Source: Methylobacter sp.
GTDB taxonomy: Bacteria > Pseudomonadota > Gammaproteobacteria > Methylococcales > Methylomonadaceae
Length of the DNA stretch: 64,000 nt
Direction: 5' to 3'
Assembly (NCBI RefSeq): GCF_030680395.1
Contig: NZ_JAUXVR010000025.1
Location: 124,001-188,000, forward strand
Within the stretch, counting starts at the first letter, position 1, and the number at the start of each line of letters is the position of its first letter. Shown here in pieces: positions 35,263-43,049 of the stretch. The notes below the pieces were generated by a model that saw nothing but the letters and a program-made list of their open reading frames with translations, had not been told where the DNA came from and made no database searches. The position numbers and the translations under genes were made by a program.

Positions 35263-37222
35263 CCGCCCCATTTTAGAGGTGGTTAATTCAGCCAAGAAAC
35301 CAACCGGCAAGAAGCCCGGCAATACGGGCGGAAGTGGGGGTAATGGCGCGAGCAAGGAGCAACGCTTTGGTGACTACATCATCAAGAATGGCGCTTTTTA
35401 CCAAACTAAAGCGGTTAAGGCTGGTCCGGATAGTAGCGCAACCGTTGAGTTTCCGTTATGTGACTTCACCTGCCGGATCGTGGAAGAGATTACTTCTGAT
35501 GATGGGTTGGCTGATGCCACTTTTTTGCGTATTGAAGGGCGCCGGATTAACGGGGTGCCGTTGCCGTTGGTGGATGTTCCGGCGAAAAACTTTTATTCGT
35601 CACAAGGCAACTGGGCAAATGACCATTGGGGTACTTTGCCGTTTATCTATCCTGGAGCCGCCAAAAAGGATAACTTGCGGGCATGTATTCACTTGTATTC
35701 ACAATTGAATGGTGATGTTCCACGCCGTACCGTGTTCAAGTTTACCGGCTGGAAAAAGATTAATGACCAATGGCATTACCTGACCGGATCGGGCGCTATT
35801 ACGGCTGATAGTTTGATCGGCGGCGTTGAGGTTGATTTAGGCGCTGGACACATGAGCCGCTATCAATTGCCGGAGCCATTAACCGGTGAGCCGCTCAAAC
35901 AAGCCGTATCTGATGCCCTGGCTTTACTGGATGTTTGTCCCAATAAGCCGCATATCGGCGTGTCCTTGTTTGCAGCGGTAGCCCGTGCGCCGCTGGGCGA
36001 ATGCCAACCGACAGACTTTGCCGTTTGGTTGCATGGCCTGACCGGTTCGAGAAAGTCGGCTATTGCCGCTATTGCCCTGGCGTTTTTCGGCAACTTCACC
36101 GCCCGCAGCTTCCCGAGTAATTGGTCTGATTCTGTCAATGATTGCGAGACCAAGAGCCACCAGGCCAAAGATGCGGTGTTTGTCGTGGATGACTTTAAGC
36201 CGAGTGTCAGTCAAGCCGAGGCCAGTAAGTTGCACGCAATGGCCGAGCGCTTGGTTAGAAACACCGGCAATCAAGCCGGACGAGGTAGGCGCGACTCCAA
36301 CATGCAAGCCAAGTCAGCGCCTTATAACCGGTCGCTGATGCTGATAACGGCTGAGGATTTGCCGCGCGGTCAATCGTTGCTGGGTCGTTTGTTGATTCTG
36401 GAATTGGCCGGTACCGATGTCGATAACAATACCTTGACCCGGTTGCAGCAGGCCGCAGCGGGCGGAAACTTTACCGGCTTGATGTCGGCTTACTTGCAAT
36501 GGTTAGCGCCGCGTCTGGATCAATTGAAAAAGGACTTCCCCAAAAATGTAGAGGTCTGCCGCGATGCGGCTATTCGTGATGGTCTGGCCTCTTCCCACCC
36601 TCGCGCGCCTGAAATCTATGCCAACTTGGTAGCGGGTGCGGAAACCTTTCTTGAGTTTTTAGAAAGCGCCGGCGCTGTTAGCAGTGAGCAAAGCAACGTG
36701 CTGTTATCGTTGATAGAGACGGGATTACAGCAGGCATTCGGCGAGCAAGGCGCTTATCAGGCTGACCAAGATGAATCAGAACGCTTCCTGCAATTGTTAC
36801 GGGCGGCGCTTAGTTCAGGCAATGCCCATATTGCCTGTCGTCTGAAGCTAGGGCCACCGGAAACGAGGCCTTACGCCTGGGGTTGGCGGGATGCGGGCAC
36901 CGATATGGTCGGTGATAAGAACTTCAACCCGATGGGCGACTGTATCGGCTATTACGCCGCCCCTAAAGATAATACTCACGCCGAAGTCTGGTTACAGCAG
37001 GACACCGCCTTTAAGATCGTTCAGCAGTTTGCCCGAAGCCAAGGCGATGCTTTCTTGTTGAGTCCTGCCAGTCTATGGCGGCGAATGCATGAGAAAGGTT
37101 TGATAGTGCATACAGAGCCCGACGCAATGCGTAACAAGCCGCGTCTCGCGGTGAAAAGGACGGTTGCCGGTCAAAGTAAGCGCGTGATGATTCTGGCCGC
37201 CGACCTAATCGAATCGGGTTAA
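35246..37222 (+). CDS. DUF927 replication ATPase
   Basis: The 658-aa protein contains the DUF927 domain with a Walker A motif GLTGSRKSA (about residues 264-272) and a Walker B-like FVVDDF. The C-terminal region has a winged-helix-like end (SPASLWRRMHEKGLIVHTEPD). With the preceding primase it forms a split version of the primase-helicase that starts replication in P4-type elements. The region directly downstream contains the putative origin. Confidence 0.85.
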   Translation: MTQKTNRPILEVVNSAKKPTGKKPGNTGGSGGNGASKEQRFGDYIIKNGAFYQTKAVKAGPDSSATVEFPLCDFTCRIVEEITSDDGLADATFLRIEGRRINGVPLPLVDVPAKNFYSSQGNWANDHWGTLPFIYPGAAKKDNLRACIHLYSQLNGDVPRRTVFKFTGWKKINDQWHYLTGSGAITADSLIGGVEVDLGAGHMSRYQLPEPLTGEPLKQAVSDALALLDVCPNKPHIGVSLFAAVARAPLGECQPTDFAVWLHGLTGSRKSAIAAIALAFFGNFTARSFPSNWSDSVNDCETKSHQAKDAVFVVDDFKPSVSQAEASKLHAMAERLVRNTGNQAGRGRRDSNMQAKSAPYNRSLMLITAEDLPRGQSLLGRLLILELAGTDVDNNTLTRLQQAAAGGNFTGLMSAYLQWLAPRLDQLKKDFPKNVEVCRDAAIRDGLASSHPRAPEIYANLVAGAETFLEFLESAGAVSSEQSNVLLSLIETGLQQAFGEQGAYQADQDESERFLQLLRAALSSGNAHIACRLKLGPPETRPYAWGWRDAGTDMVGDKNFNPMGDCIGYYAAPKDNTHAEVWLQQDTAFKIVQQFARSQGDAFLLSPASLWRRMHEKGLIVHTEPDAMRNKPRLAVKRTVAGQSKRVMILAADLIESG

Positions 37223-37249
37223 CCGGTCATAACGGCTTATCTATTAGAT

Positions 37250-37647
37250 TCCCCGCACCCCATGATCTTACACCACCGGGTTGTTATGGGTCGCATATTG
37301 CTCGACTCACAGCTTGGGCTGGTTGTCTGATTAAAAAATAGATAGGGGGTTATATATATTTTGTGGGGAATGTGGGGAGATATAGCTATAAGCCTTATAC
37401 AGCATGGTTTTCAAGCTCCCCGCGTATGTTTTATTCGTGTGGAGATTCCCCGCAAAAAGTGGGGAGCATTAAACATAAGCCAAAGAGAAAAACAGAGCGC
37501 CGGGTGATTGAAAGTGCACAGAAAATGCCATTTTGTGGGGATATTGAGGGGTGTTTGTGGGGAAAAATCCCACGTTTTAAAAGGTTGCGGGGAGCCTGAA
37601 AGCCACGCCGCGCATGGGCTTAAGGCATATCTCCCCGCATTCCCCAC
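37250..37647. repeat. Cluster of GYGGGGA iterons, putative replication origin
   Basis: G[T/C]GGGGA occurs at 37363, 37372, 37459, 37535, 37557 and 37587. Its complement TCCCC[G/A]C occurs at 37250, 37417, 37447, 37632 and 37641. Eleven heptamers in 400 bp directly after the primase and ATPase genes fit an iteron-type origin. Origin function is inferred; no DnaA box is needed for P4-type replication. Confidence 0.6.
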
Positions 37648-37648
37648 G
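37363..37648. repeat. Long imperfect inverted repeat in the putative origin
   Basis: The first about 60 bases (from 37363) are inversely similar to the last about 60 (to 37648): both read inward as GTGGGGAAT/GTGCGGGGAGATAT and then diverge. The two strands even encode similar N-termini (MGNVGRY on plus, MGNAGRY on minus). The symmetry explains the overlapping ORFs here, which I do not regard as genes. It could extrude as a cruciform or bind a symmetric initiator. Confidence 0.6.
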
Positions 37649-38037
37649 TTTTCCAGACATGAGGGGGGTATATGTTTTTATCGACTACCCAAAACTGGGG
37701 AGTGAAAGGTACGATTTTGAACCATTCCTTTCAAGTCGGAAAATCCCGACTTCATAATCAGCTCGCCCAAACGGGCGAGCAAAAGGTACTTCCAGCGGCG
37801 TTGCCTGTCGCGGGTGATTCGAACCGCACATTTTTTGAGTTTTTGTGTCTCTATAGGTCTCGACTACCGGCTATGGGTATTCTCATAATCCATTGATTAT
37901 TAATGTATATTTATGATTATTGGCCTTATGACTGGAGACTTTGGTAGCCAGTGCTAAACAACTGCCCGCTACTATATGGCGTAATTTACCGGGGCGTGGG
38001 GGAATGAGATATTGATAAGTTTATATAGGATTTTAAA
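37649..38037. other. Non-coding stretch with small hairpins
   Basis: AAGTCGG/CCGACTT (37734-37753) and GCTCGCCC/GGGCGAGC (37761-37780) form two short perfect hairpins. No convincing gene is present. The promoter for the capsid-side genes should lie here. Confidence 0.4.
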
Positions 38038-38436
38038 GTGAAATCACAGAATGATTTAATTCGAGTAAAAACATTGCTTTGCTCAGGAATGCCATTACCA
38101 CCCGATTTAGCGGCTTGGATCGTTAACGGTATTAACGCGTTTCAAAGTGGCGACTGTAAAACCCTTTGCGGTGCTTTAGGCTTGCGCGGTCAACGTGGAC
38201 AATCATCTGTCGCCACTCGCGAAAAACTACAAATCCGGAATGACTGTATTACTTCAATTGCAAAAATGTATGACGGCAGTGAATGGGATCAGGCTAGATC
38301 AGTGGCCGAATGCCTCAAAAAATGGCCGTACATATCGGCCGAGGAAAAACCGCTTTATGGTTACTTACATTCATTGGGCGTAAATATTCCAACCACCAAG
38401 AATATGATCCATAAGATATTGACTCAAATAAATTAA
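38038..38436 (+). CDS. Hypothetical protein of the element
   Basis: The 132-aa ORF starts at GTG 38038 in an AT-rich leader (ATTTTAAAGTG). It is soluble, with WIVNGINAFQSGDCKTLCGALGL near residue 30 and paired Cys residues. I do not recognise it. It lies between the putative origin and the capsid gene, so a regulator of the late region is one possibility. Confidence 0.55.
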   Translation: MKSQNDLIRVKTLLCSGMPLPPDLAAWIVNGINAFQSGDCKTLCGALGLRGQRGQSSVATREKLQIRNDCITSIAKMYDGSEWDQARSVAECLKKWPYISAEEKPLYGYLHSLGVNIPTTKNMIHKILTQIN

Positions 38437-38503
38437 TTAAGTCGTTTTCATTTTATTTTCAGTAGGCGATTATTAAGCATCGTAAATTTTCTCTTAATCC
38501 GCC

Positions 38504-40288
38504 ATGACCGAAAAAACCATCTATGCCTCGTTTACCCGTGAAGCAGCCAACACAGACCAGCGCACTATTCCGGCAGTGTTATCGACTGATACCGGCGTAC
38601 AGCGCGGCGATTACACAGAGATACTACAACACGCGTCCGGTTCGATTGATTTAAGTCGCTTTCCCCTGCCTGTGCTGGTTTCCCATGATTCAGGCCAGTT
38701 AAATATTGCCATTGCTGAAAATCCCGCTATTTCAGGCGGAAAGCTACGTGCAAACATCAGGTTCGGCGAATCAGATCAAGCAAAACAGATTTTTTCTGAT
38801 GTTCAAACCGGCATTATTACCGGCCTTAGTGTGGGCTACGAATGGCTGGAGTATGTCGAAGAGCAAGGCAAAACAATCAAAGTTACCCGATGGCAACCAC
38901 TAGAGGTTTCCATTGTTTCAGTTCCTGCGGATCAAAACGCGGGCTTTTTTAGGAATAAACAAATGCCAGATCCAGTAAATACAGTAGTCGATGAAAATGA
39001 AGTCATCGATCCCAAAATAATGAAGCGGGCCGCCACCATGGAGCGAGAGCGCATTAATGCGATCCGTAAATTCGGTAAGATGTCGCGCTCAAGTCAGGCC
39101 ACTATCGAAGAATTTATAACGCGAGGCGTTGATTTGGATACGGCAAGAGAACGGATGCTTGAATCCTGGTCAAAAGAAGTTGATAGTGAATGCATACGTG
39201 GAGACGCTGGCATTGGTTCGGTTGAATCATTTGGCGGTCACGGTGATGTTCGCGAAGCCATTACCGATGGCCTCTTGCTAAGGGCTGGAATTAAAGTTGA
39301 AAAGCCACACGTCGCCTCGCGAGACTTCCAAAACACCAGTATTGTCCAAATAGCAGGAATGTTGCTTAGAGATCGTGGTGATTATGGTTCTGATCAATCG
39401 CCAAGCAATATTTTGAAACGGGCAATGTCGGCCAGTGATTTGCCCTATATTCTTGAAAATATAGCTAACAAAGCAATGATCGGGGGCTTTGCCGAGGTTG
39501 CGACTACACATGACCAGTTTGTTAGTTTCCGCCAAGTTATAGACTTTAAGGAGCAAAGCCGCCTTGCCCTGTCTTCATTTGAAAATTTGCAGGAAACCCC
39601 TGAACTATCTGAAGTTCAGTATTCGGGTCTTACCGATTCTAAAGAAACTTACAAAATTAAAAGCTATCAACGGGCAATCAGCTTCTCACGCCAAATGCTG
39701 ATTAATGATGATTTGTCGCAGCTTACCGATATGCCTGCTCGCATGGGCGCCTCAGCGAAACGGACCGAATCAGACCTGGTTTACTCAATTCTTACCGATA
39801 GCCATGTGATGGCCGATACGATTGAATTATTCCATGCGTCACGGGGAAACTTGATTGATGATGTTCTTGATGCCGTGGGCCTTGGCGCTGCAATCAGCAT
39901 TCTGAGAAAAGCCAAAGATATTGGCAACCGTGGTTATTTGGGCTTACGTCCTGCCTGGTTGATTGTATCGCCAGACCAAGAGCTTGCCGCGTTGCAGATT
40001 CTGGCCAGTCTAAGCAACCCTACGGCTAACGCCAACGCAGTACCGGGTTCTGACTTTGCCAAAATAAAACTGATCGTTGAGCCGCGCATTGAGTCGGCAA
40101 CAGATTGGTATTTGTTGGGTGAAGGCGTTGAAAGAATCGAAGTCGGGCAATTGAACGATAACGGCATCAGCTTCGAGACTGAAAACAACTTTAGCACTGA
40201 CGCCATGAATATGAAGGTTCGCCTTGATTGTGGCGCCAAAGCATTATCACCGCTGGCCATGATTAAATCGACAGGCGACGCGGCTTAA
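38504..40288 (+). CDS. Prohead protease-major capsid protein fusion (HK97 type)
   Basis: The 594-aa protein joins two normally separate functions. Residues about 1-150 match the HK97-family prohead protease, with H61 in PVLVSHD, S109 in GLSVGY and PLEVSIVSVPAD. Residues about 250-594 are a HK97-fold major capsid protein (FENLQETPELSEVQYSGLTDSKETYKI, GYLGLRPAWLIVSP). The linker (150-250) is charged and could act as the scaffold (delta) domain. It should self-assemble into a shell after processing. No portal or terminase is present, so DNA packaging must rely on a helper phage. Confidence 0.85.
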   Translation: MTEKTIYASFTREAANTDQRTIPAVLSTDTGVQRGDYTEILQHASGSIDLSRFPLPVLVSHDSGQLNIAIAENPAISGGKLRANIRFGESDQAKQIFSDVQTGIITGLSVGYEWLEYVEEQGKTIKVTRWQPLEVSIVSVPADQNAGFFRNKQMPDPVNTVVDENEVIDPKIMKRAATMERERINAIRKFGKMSRSSQATIEEFITRGVDLDTARERMLESWSKEVDSECIRGDAGIGSVESFGGHGDVREAITDGLLLRAGIKVEKPHVASRDFQNTSIVQIAGMLLRDRGDYGSDQSPSNILKRAMSASDLPYILENIANKAMIGGFAEVATTHDQFVSFRQVIDFKEQSRLALSSFENLQETPELSEVQYSGLTDSKETYKIKSYQRAISFSRQMLINDDLSQLTDMPARMGASAKRTESDLVYSILTDSHVMADTIELFHASRGNLIDDVLDAVGLGAAISILRKAKDIGNRGYLGLRPAWLIVSPDQELAALQILASLSNPTANANAVPGSDFAKIKLIVEPRIESATDWYLLGEGVERIEVGQLNDNGISFETENNFSTDAMNMKVRLDCGAKALSPLAMIKSTGDAA

Positions 40289-40305
40289 TTGAGCAAAGGA
40301 TAGTC

Positions 40306-40458
40306 ATGATTACATCAGTATCAGGAAGTGAAGCAAACGGCATCATAAAAGGCCTGGAACATGCAGGCTTGAGACCTGTTGTTGTGATCGATAACGGCGT
40401 TTATTTTGTTTGCAAAAGTTATGAAGAAGCAACGCATATCATGGCGTTGCTGAGTTAA
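40306..40458 (+). CDS. Small hypothetical protein after the capsid gene
   Basis: This 50-aa ORF (MITSVSGSEANGIIKGL...) has an AAGGA ribosome-binding site and follows the capsid gene by 17 bp. It is not recognised. A decoration or capsid-size protein would fit the place, but nothing in the sequence shows this. Confidence 0.5.
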   Translation: MITSVSGSEANGIIKGLEHAGLRPVVVIDNGVYFVCKSYEEATHIMALLS

Positions 40459-40539
40459 ATAACTGGCGGCTTCGACTCCGTCAGTCATAGCGCACGTTTT
40501 CCGGTTTCCGTGCCCCTTGAAAATAACCGGCTCGAATTA

Positions 40540-40573
40540 ACACAAAAGTCGCTATCAAGCGGCTTTTTGTGTT
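40540..40573 (+). terminator. Terminator at the end of the element's late genes
   Basis: ACACAAAAGTCGC pairs, with one G-T mismatch region, with GCGGCTTTTTGTGT around TATCAA. It ends in T-rich sequence just after the capsid and 50-aa genes. Confidence 0.75.
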
Positions 40574-40613
40574 TCTAAATAGTGAAGAAAATGCATGGCA
40601 GCATTGGGCGCAT

Positions 40614-40634
40614 GGGGGTATTTTTGGGGGTATA
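40614..40634. repeat. Right-end GGGGGTAT repeats
   Basis: GGGGGTAT occurs at 40614-40621 and GGGGGTATA at 40626-40634, about 70 bp inside attR. They match the repeats beside the integrase start and are candidate integrase arm sites. Confidence 0.5.
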
Positions 40635-40701
40635 TTTAAAAATCGAAATAATCAAAGCCTTTAAAACCAATCCATGTAGAGGCTATTGTGGTAGAGCCCG
40701 C

Positions 40702-40760
40702 AACAGACTCAAAGAAGTACATAAACCTGCAAGTCATAAGGCTTAGCGGGTTTTTTATTG
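40702..40760 (+). repeat. Right attachment repeat (attR)
   Basis: This 59-bp sequence is identical to 30603-30661, including the AAACCTGC/GCGGGTTT hairpin with T-run. The bases just outside differ (C versus A before, C versus T after), so the repeat is exactly 59 bp. It marks the right end of the element; no tRNA fragment is attached. Confidence 0.9.
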
Positions 40761-40862
40761 CCCAAAATATCCTGGAGTGAATTCTTTGTTCGATAAATTA
40801 GCGGCGATATTATGCTATTTAGTGATATTGTAAAATTTACTTTTTAATGTCGATAGCTGAAA

Positions 40863-41105
40863 ATGACCATTTCATTTATAAAATTAGTTGCCTTATTCGT
40901 TATATTTTCTACAGGATTATTGTCGTCTTGTGCCGAGTTTAAAGAGGCTGGAAGAACAATAGGCCATACGACGCGCAATGTCACTAGGGAAATTGGGCAT
41001 GGTACTCGGGATGCCGCCAAGGAAATCGGGCATGGTACGAAACGCGTAGTCAACAGCATTGGGCAGGAAACTAGTGGCGAAACAGAGTCGGCGCCTGATG
41101 AGTAA
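40863..41105 (+). CDS. Small repeat-containing lipoprotein
   Basis: The 80-aa protein has a lipoprotein signal (FSTGLLSSC, lipidated Cys about residue 23). Three or four copies of an xIGHxTRxxxxE unit follow (RTIGHTTRNVT, REIGHGTRDAA, KEIGHGTKRVV). It is similar in style to entericidin-like or small envelope-stress lipoproteins, but no family is certain. It lies just outside attR on the chromosome side. Confidence 0.65.
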   Translation: MTISFIKLVALFVIFSTGLLSSCAEFKEAGRTIGHTTRNVTREIGHGTRDAAKEIGHGTKRVVNSIGQETSGETESAPDE

Positions 41106-41176
41106 TGATTTAACTGTCGGCTGAGGATCTCCAGCCTCCCTCCGCTGTTAAGAAATATGCGCAGCATGAATGCAAA

Positions 41177-41884
41177 TCAAGCCCGCGCACAAACCCAAAT
41201 ATCGACCCGGCTAGCGCCTGCTTTTTTCAACACGTGGGCCAGTTCATGGGCTGTTGAGCCGGTGGTCATAACGTCATCAAGTATCGCGATATGCCGGGCA
41301 TGGATAGGTTGAATGATGGAAAAGGCATTTTTCAGATTTTTTCGGCGTTTTTTGGCGGGTAGTTGGGTTTGATGGGGCGTGTCGCGGTGCCGTCTGCAAC
41401 TGCTCAGGTCCAATGGTATCTCCAATTCTTTGGCTACGGTTCTGCCGATTTCTATGGCTTGGTTGAAGCCGCGTTGGCGATAGCGGGCTTTATGCAGTGG
41501 AACCGGTAGAATCAAATCGGGCCGTTCGGCGGTTTGTTTCAGGTGTTCGGCCAATAACATGCCGAGTAAGCGTGCGTTCTTGTAATTGGCTCCGAATTTT
41601 AAGGTGCTGACCAAATGCCGAATGGCTCCTTGATAAATGAATGGCGCGTAAGTCTCGTCGAAAGCCTGATGCCTGCTCAGACAGCGGCCGCACAACACGG
41701 GAGCGGTAGTGGGGGTTTCCAGTATTTCGGCGCATCGATAACAGCACAGACTATTTCGAGGCAGGTGCGTATAGCACGAATGGCAAATGTCGCGGGAATT
41801 ATGTCCTGGGTTGCCGCATAAGATGCAGGTAGGCGGCAGCAGGTAATCCTGTATAATATTGATCCAGTTGTATACCATTTTCAT
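41177..41884 (-). CDS. comF: ComF-family phosphoribosyltransferase-like protein
   Basis: The 235-aa protein has an N-terminal zinc-finger-like double CxxC region (CILCG, CHSC, CYRC, CGRC). A C-terminal phosphoribosyltransferase domain follows, with the PRPP motif IAILDDVMTTGSTAHE. ComF/GntX proteins act in DNA uptake or sugar metabolism in various bacteria; the exact role here is unknown. The gene is divergent from bioB, an arrangement common in gammaproteobacteria, and its start overlaps the BirA-type operator. Confidence 0.93.
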   Translation of the reverse strand: MKMVYNWINIIQDYLLPPTCILCGNPGHNSRDICHSCYTHLPRNSLCCYRCAEILETPTTAPVLCGRCLSRHQAFDETYAPFIYQGAIRHLVSTLKFGANYKNARLLGMLLAEHLKQTAERPDLILPVPLHKARYRQRGFNQAIEIGRTVAKELEIPLDLSSCRRHRDTPHQTQLPAKKRRKNLKNAFSIIQPIHARHIAILDDVMTTGSTAHELAHVLKKAGASRVDIWVCARA

Positions 41885-41900
41885 TTAAACAGGTTGACAA
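41868..41900 (+). promoter_or_regulatory. BirA-type biotin operator
   Basis: TTGTATACC (41868-41876), fifteen bases, then GGTTGACAA (41892-41900). This differs from the BirA half-sites TTGTAAACC and GGTTTACAA by one base each. It sits between comF and bioB and covers the comF start codon. BirA bound to biotinyl-AMP would repress both directions. Binding is inferred from sequence match. Confidence 0.75.
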
Positions 41901-41950
41901 GATTATCGATTGTCTTTGTTTGAGTATTACAGTAACTGGAGCTTAACAGA

Positions 41951-42925
41951 ATGTCTGCAAACCCTGCAATTCGCCATGACTGGCAGTTGGACGAAGTGCA
42001 AGCGCTTTATGCGTTGCCTTTTAATGACCTGATTTTTAAGGCGCAAACCGTACACCGCGAGAACTTCGATCCCAATGAAGTCCAGATTAGTAGCCTGCTG
42101 AGTATTAAGACCGGCTCTTGTTCGGAAGACTGCGGCTACTGTCCGCAAAGCGCCCGCTATGATTCCGATTTGACGCCCGAGGCGTTAATGCCGGTTGATG
42201 CGGTTCTGAAGGCGGCACAGCTGGCTAAAGATCAAGGCGCATCGCGTTTTTGCATGGGTGCGGCCTGGCGCCAGCCTAAAGACAGGGATGTGGAGCGAGT
42301 GGTGGAAATGGTTCAGGGCGTTAAGGCGCTGGGTATGGAGACTTGCGTAACCTTGGGAATGCTGACGGATGTCCAAACGGCCCGGCTAAAAGAGGGTGGC
42401 CTGGATTATTACAACCACAACCTGGATACCTCTGAAGATTATTATTCGGAAGTCATCACCACGCGGACGTATCAGGATCGTCTGGATACCCTGGCGCGAG
42501 TCAGGGACGCGGGGATTAACGTGTGTTGCGGCGGCATCGTCGGTATGGGCGAGAGCGATGTCGATCGCGCCAAGCTGTTAATCGAACTGGCAAACCTGCC
42601 CAAGCATCCTGAAAGCGTGCCGGTCAATATGCTGGTGCAGGTTGAGGGTACGCCGCTGATGGGCACAGAGTTGCTGGATCCGATCATCTTTATCAGAACC
42701 ATAGCCGTTGCCAGAATCATGATGCCCAAGTCGCGGGTGCGTTTGTCCGCAGGGCGTAATAATATGAGCGATGAAATGCAGGCGCTGTGCTTTTTGGCCG
42801 GAGCCAACTCGATTTTTTACGGCGATAAGTTATTGACTACCGATAATCCGATGACTAACCATGATTTGGCTTTGTTTGAGCGACTGGGCGTCTATTCTGG
42901 CGGTTCAAGTTACGCTTCATCCTAG
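41951..42925 (+). CDS. bioB: Biotin synthase BioB
   Basis: The 324-aa radical SAM enzyme has the cluster motif [11 protein letters not shown] (C-x3-C-x2-C). Conserved YNHNLDTS and GMGES segments and the RLSAGR motif for the second [2Fe-2S] cluster are also present. It inserts sulfur into dethiobiotin. It heads the bioB-F-H-C-D set. The length is a little short of E. coli BioB but complete. Confidence 0.97.
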   Translation: MSANPAIRHDWQLDEVQALYALPFNDLIFKAQTVHRENFDPNEVQISSLLSIKTGSCSEDCGYCPQSARYDSDLTPEALMPVDAVLKAAQLAKDQGASRFCMGAAWRQPKDRDVERVVEMVQGVKALGMETCVTLGMLTDVQTARLKEGGLDYYNHNLDTSEDYYSEVITTRTYQDRLDTLARVRDAGINVCCGGIVGMGESDVDRAKLLIELANLPKHPESVPVNMLVQVEGTPLMGTELLDPIIFIRTIAVARIMMPKSRVRLSAGRNNMSDEMQALCFLAGANSIFYGDKLLTTDNPMTNHDLALFERLGVYSGGSSYASS

Positions 42926-42938
42926 AAAAATCAATTAG

Positions 42939-43033
42939 TCCACGAAAAGCACAAAAAGCACGAAAATATTTAAAGTAATTTATTTCGTGTCGTCTGGAGT
43001 CGCCTGCTTTTGACTTTCGTGTTTTTCGTGGAC
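42939..43033. repeat. GTCCACGAAAA inverted repeat between bioB and bioF
   Basis: GTCCACGAAAAgCAC...CACGAAA (42939-42966) is mirrored by TTTCGTGTTTTTCGTGGAC (43015-43033). About 45 bases lie between the arms. CACGAAA/CACAAAA units also repeat directly within the left arm. It fills the 124-bp gap in the bio operon and could be a mobile or regulatory repeat. Function is unknown. Confidence 0.7.
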
Positions 43034-43049
43034 AGAGGCTTTAAATCTA

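Larger units (their letters stand above)
30603..40760. mobile_element. Integrated P4-type satellite-like element with its own capsid gene
   Basis: Two 59-bp perfect direct repeats (30603-30661 and 40702-40760) bound 10.2 kb. Reading inward: integrase, DUF6387-like protein, AlpA regulator, Ash/Icd-like ORF, Toprim primase, DUF927 ATPase, an iteron-rich inverted repeat, and a prohead protease fused to a major capsid protein. No terminase, portal, tail, lysis or conjugation gene is visible. Integrase, AlpA, Ash and primase are the usual P4-family satellite parts, and the capsid gene recalls capsid-forming phage-inducible islands. That it is mobile now is inference from the intact att repeats and integrase. 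Confidence 0.85.

Noticed and set aside
37363-37647. Overlapping ORFs on both strands (78 aa each) with similar N-termini
   Set aside because: They result from the long inverted repeat and the iterons; no ribosome-binding site and no independent support.
37672-37896. 74-aa plus-strand ORF after the iterons
   Set aside because: It crosses two perfect hairpins, lacks a ribosome-binding site and resembles no family.
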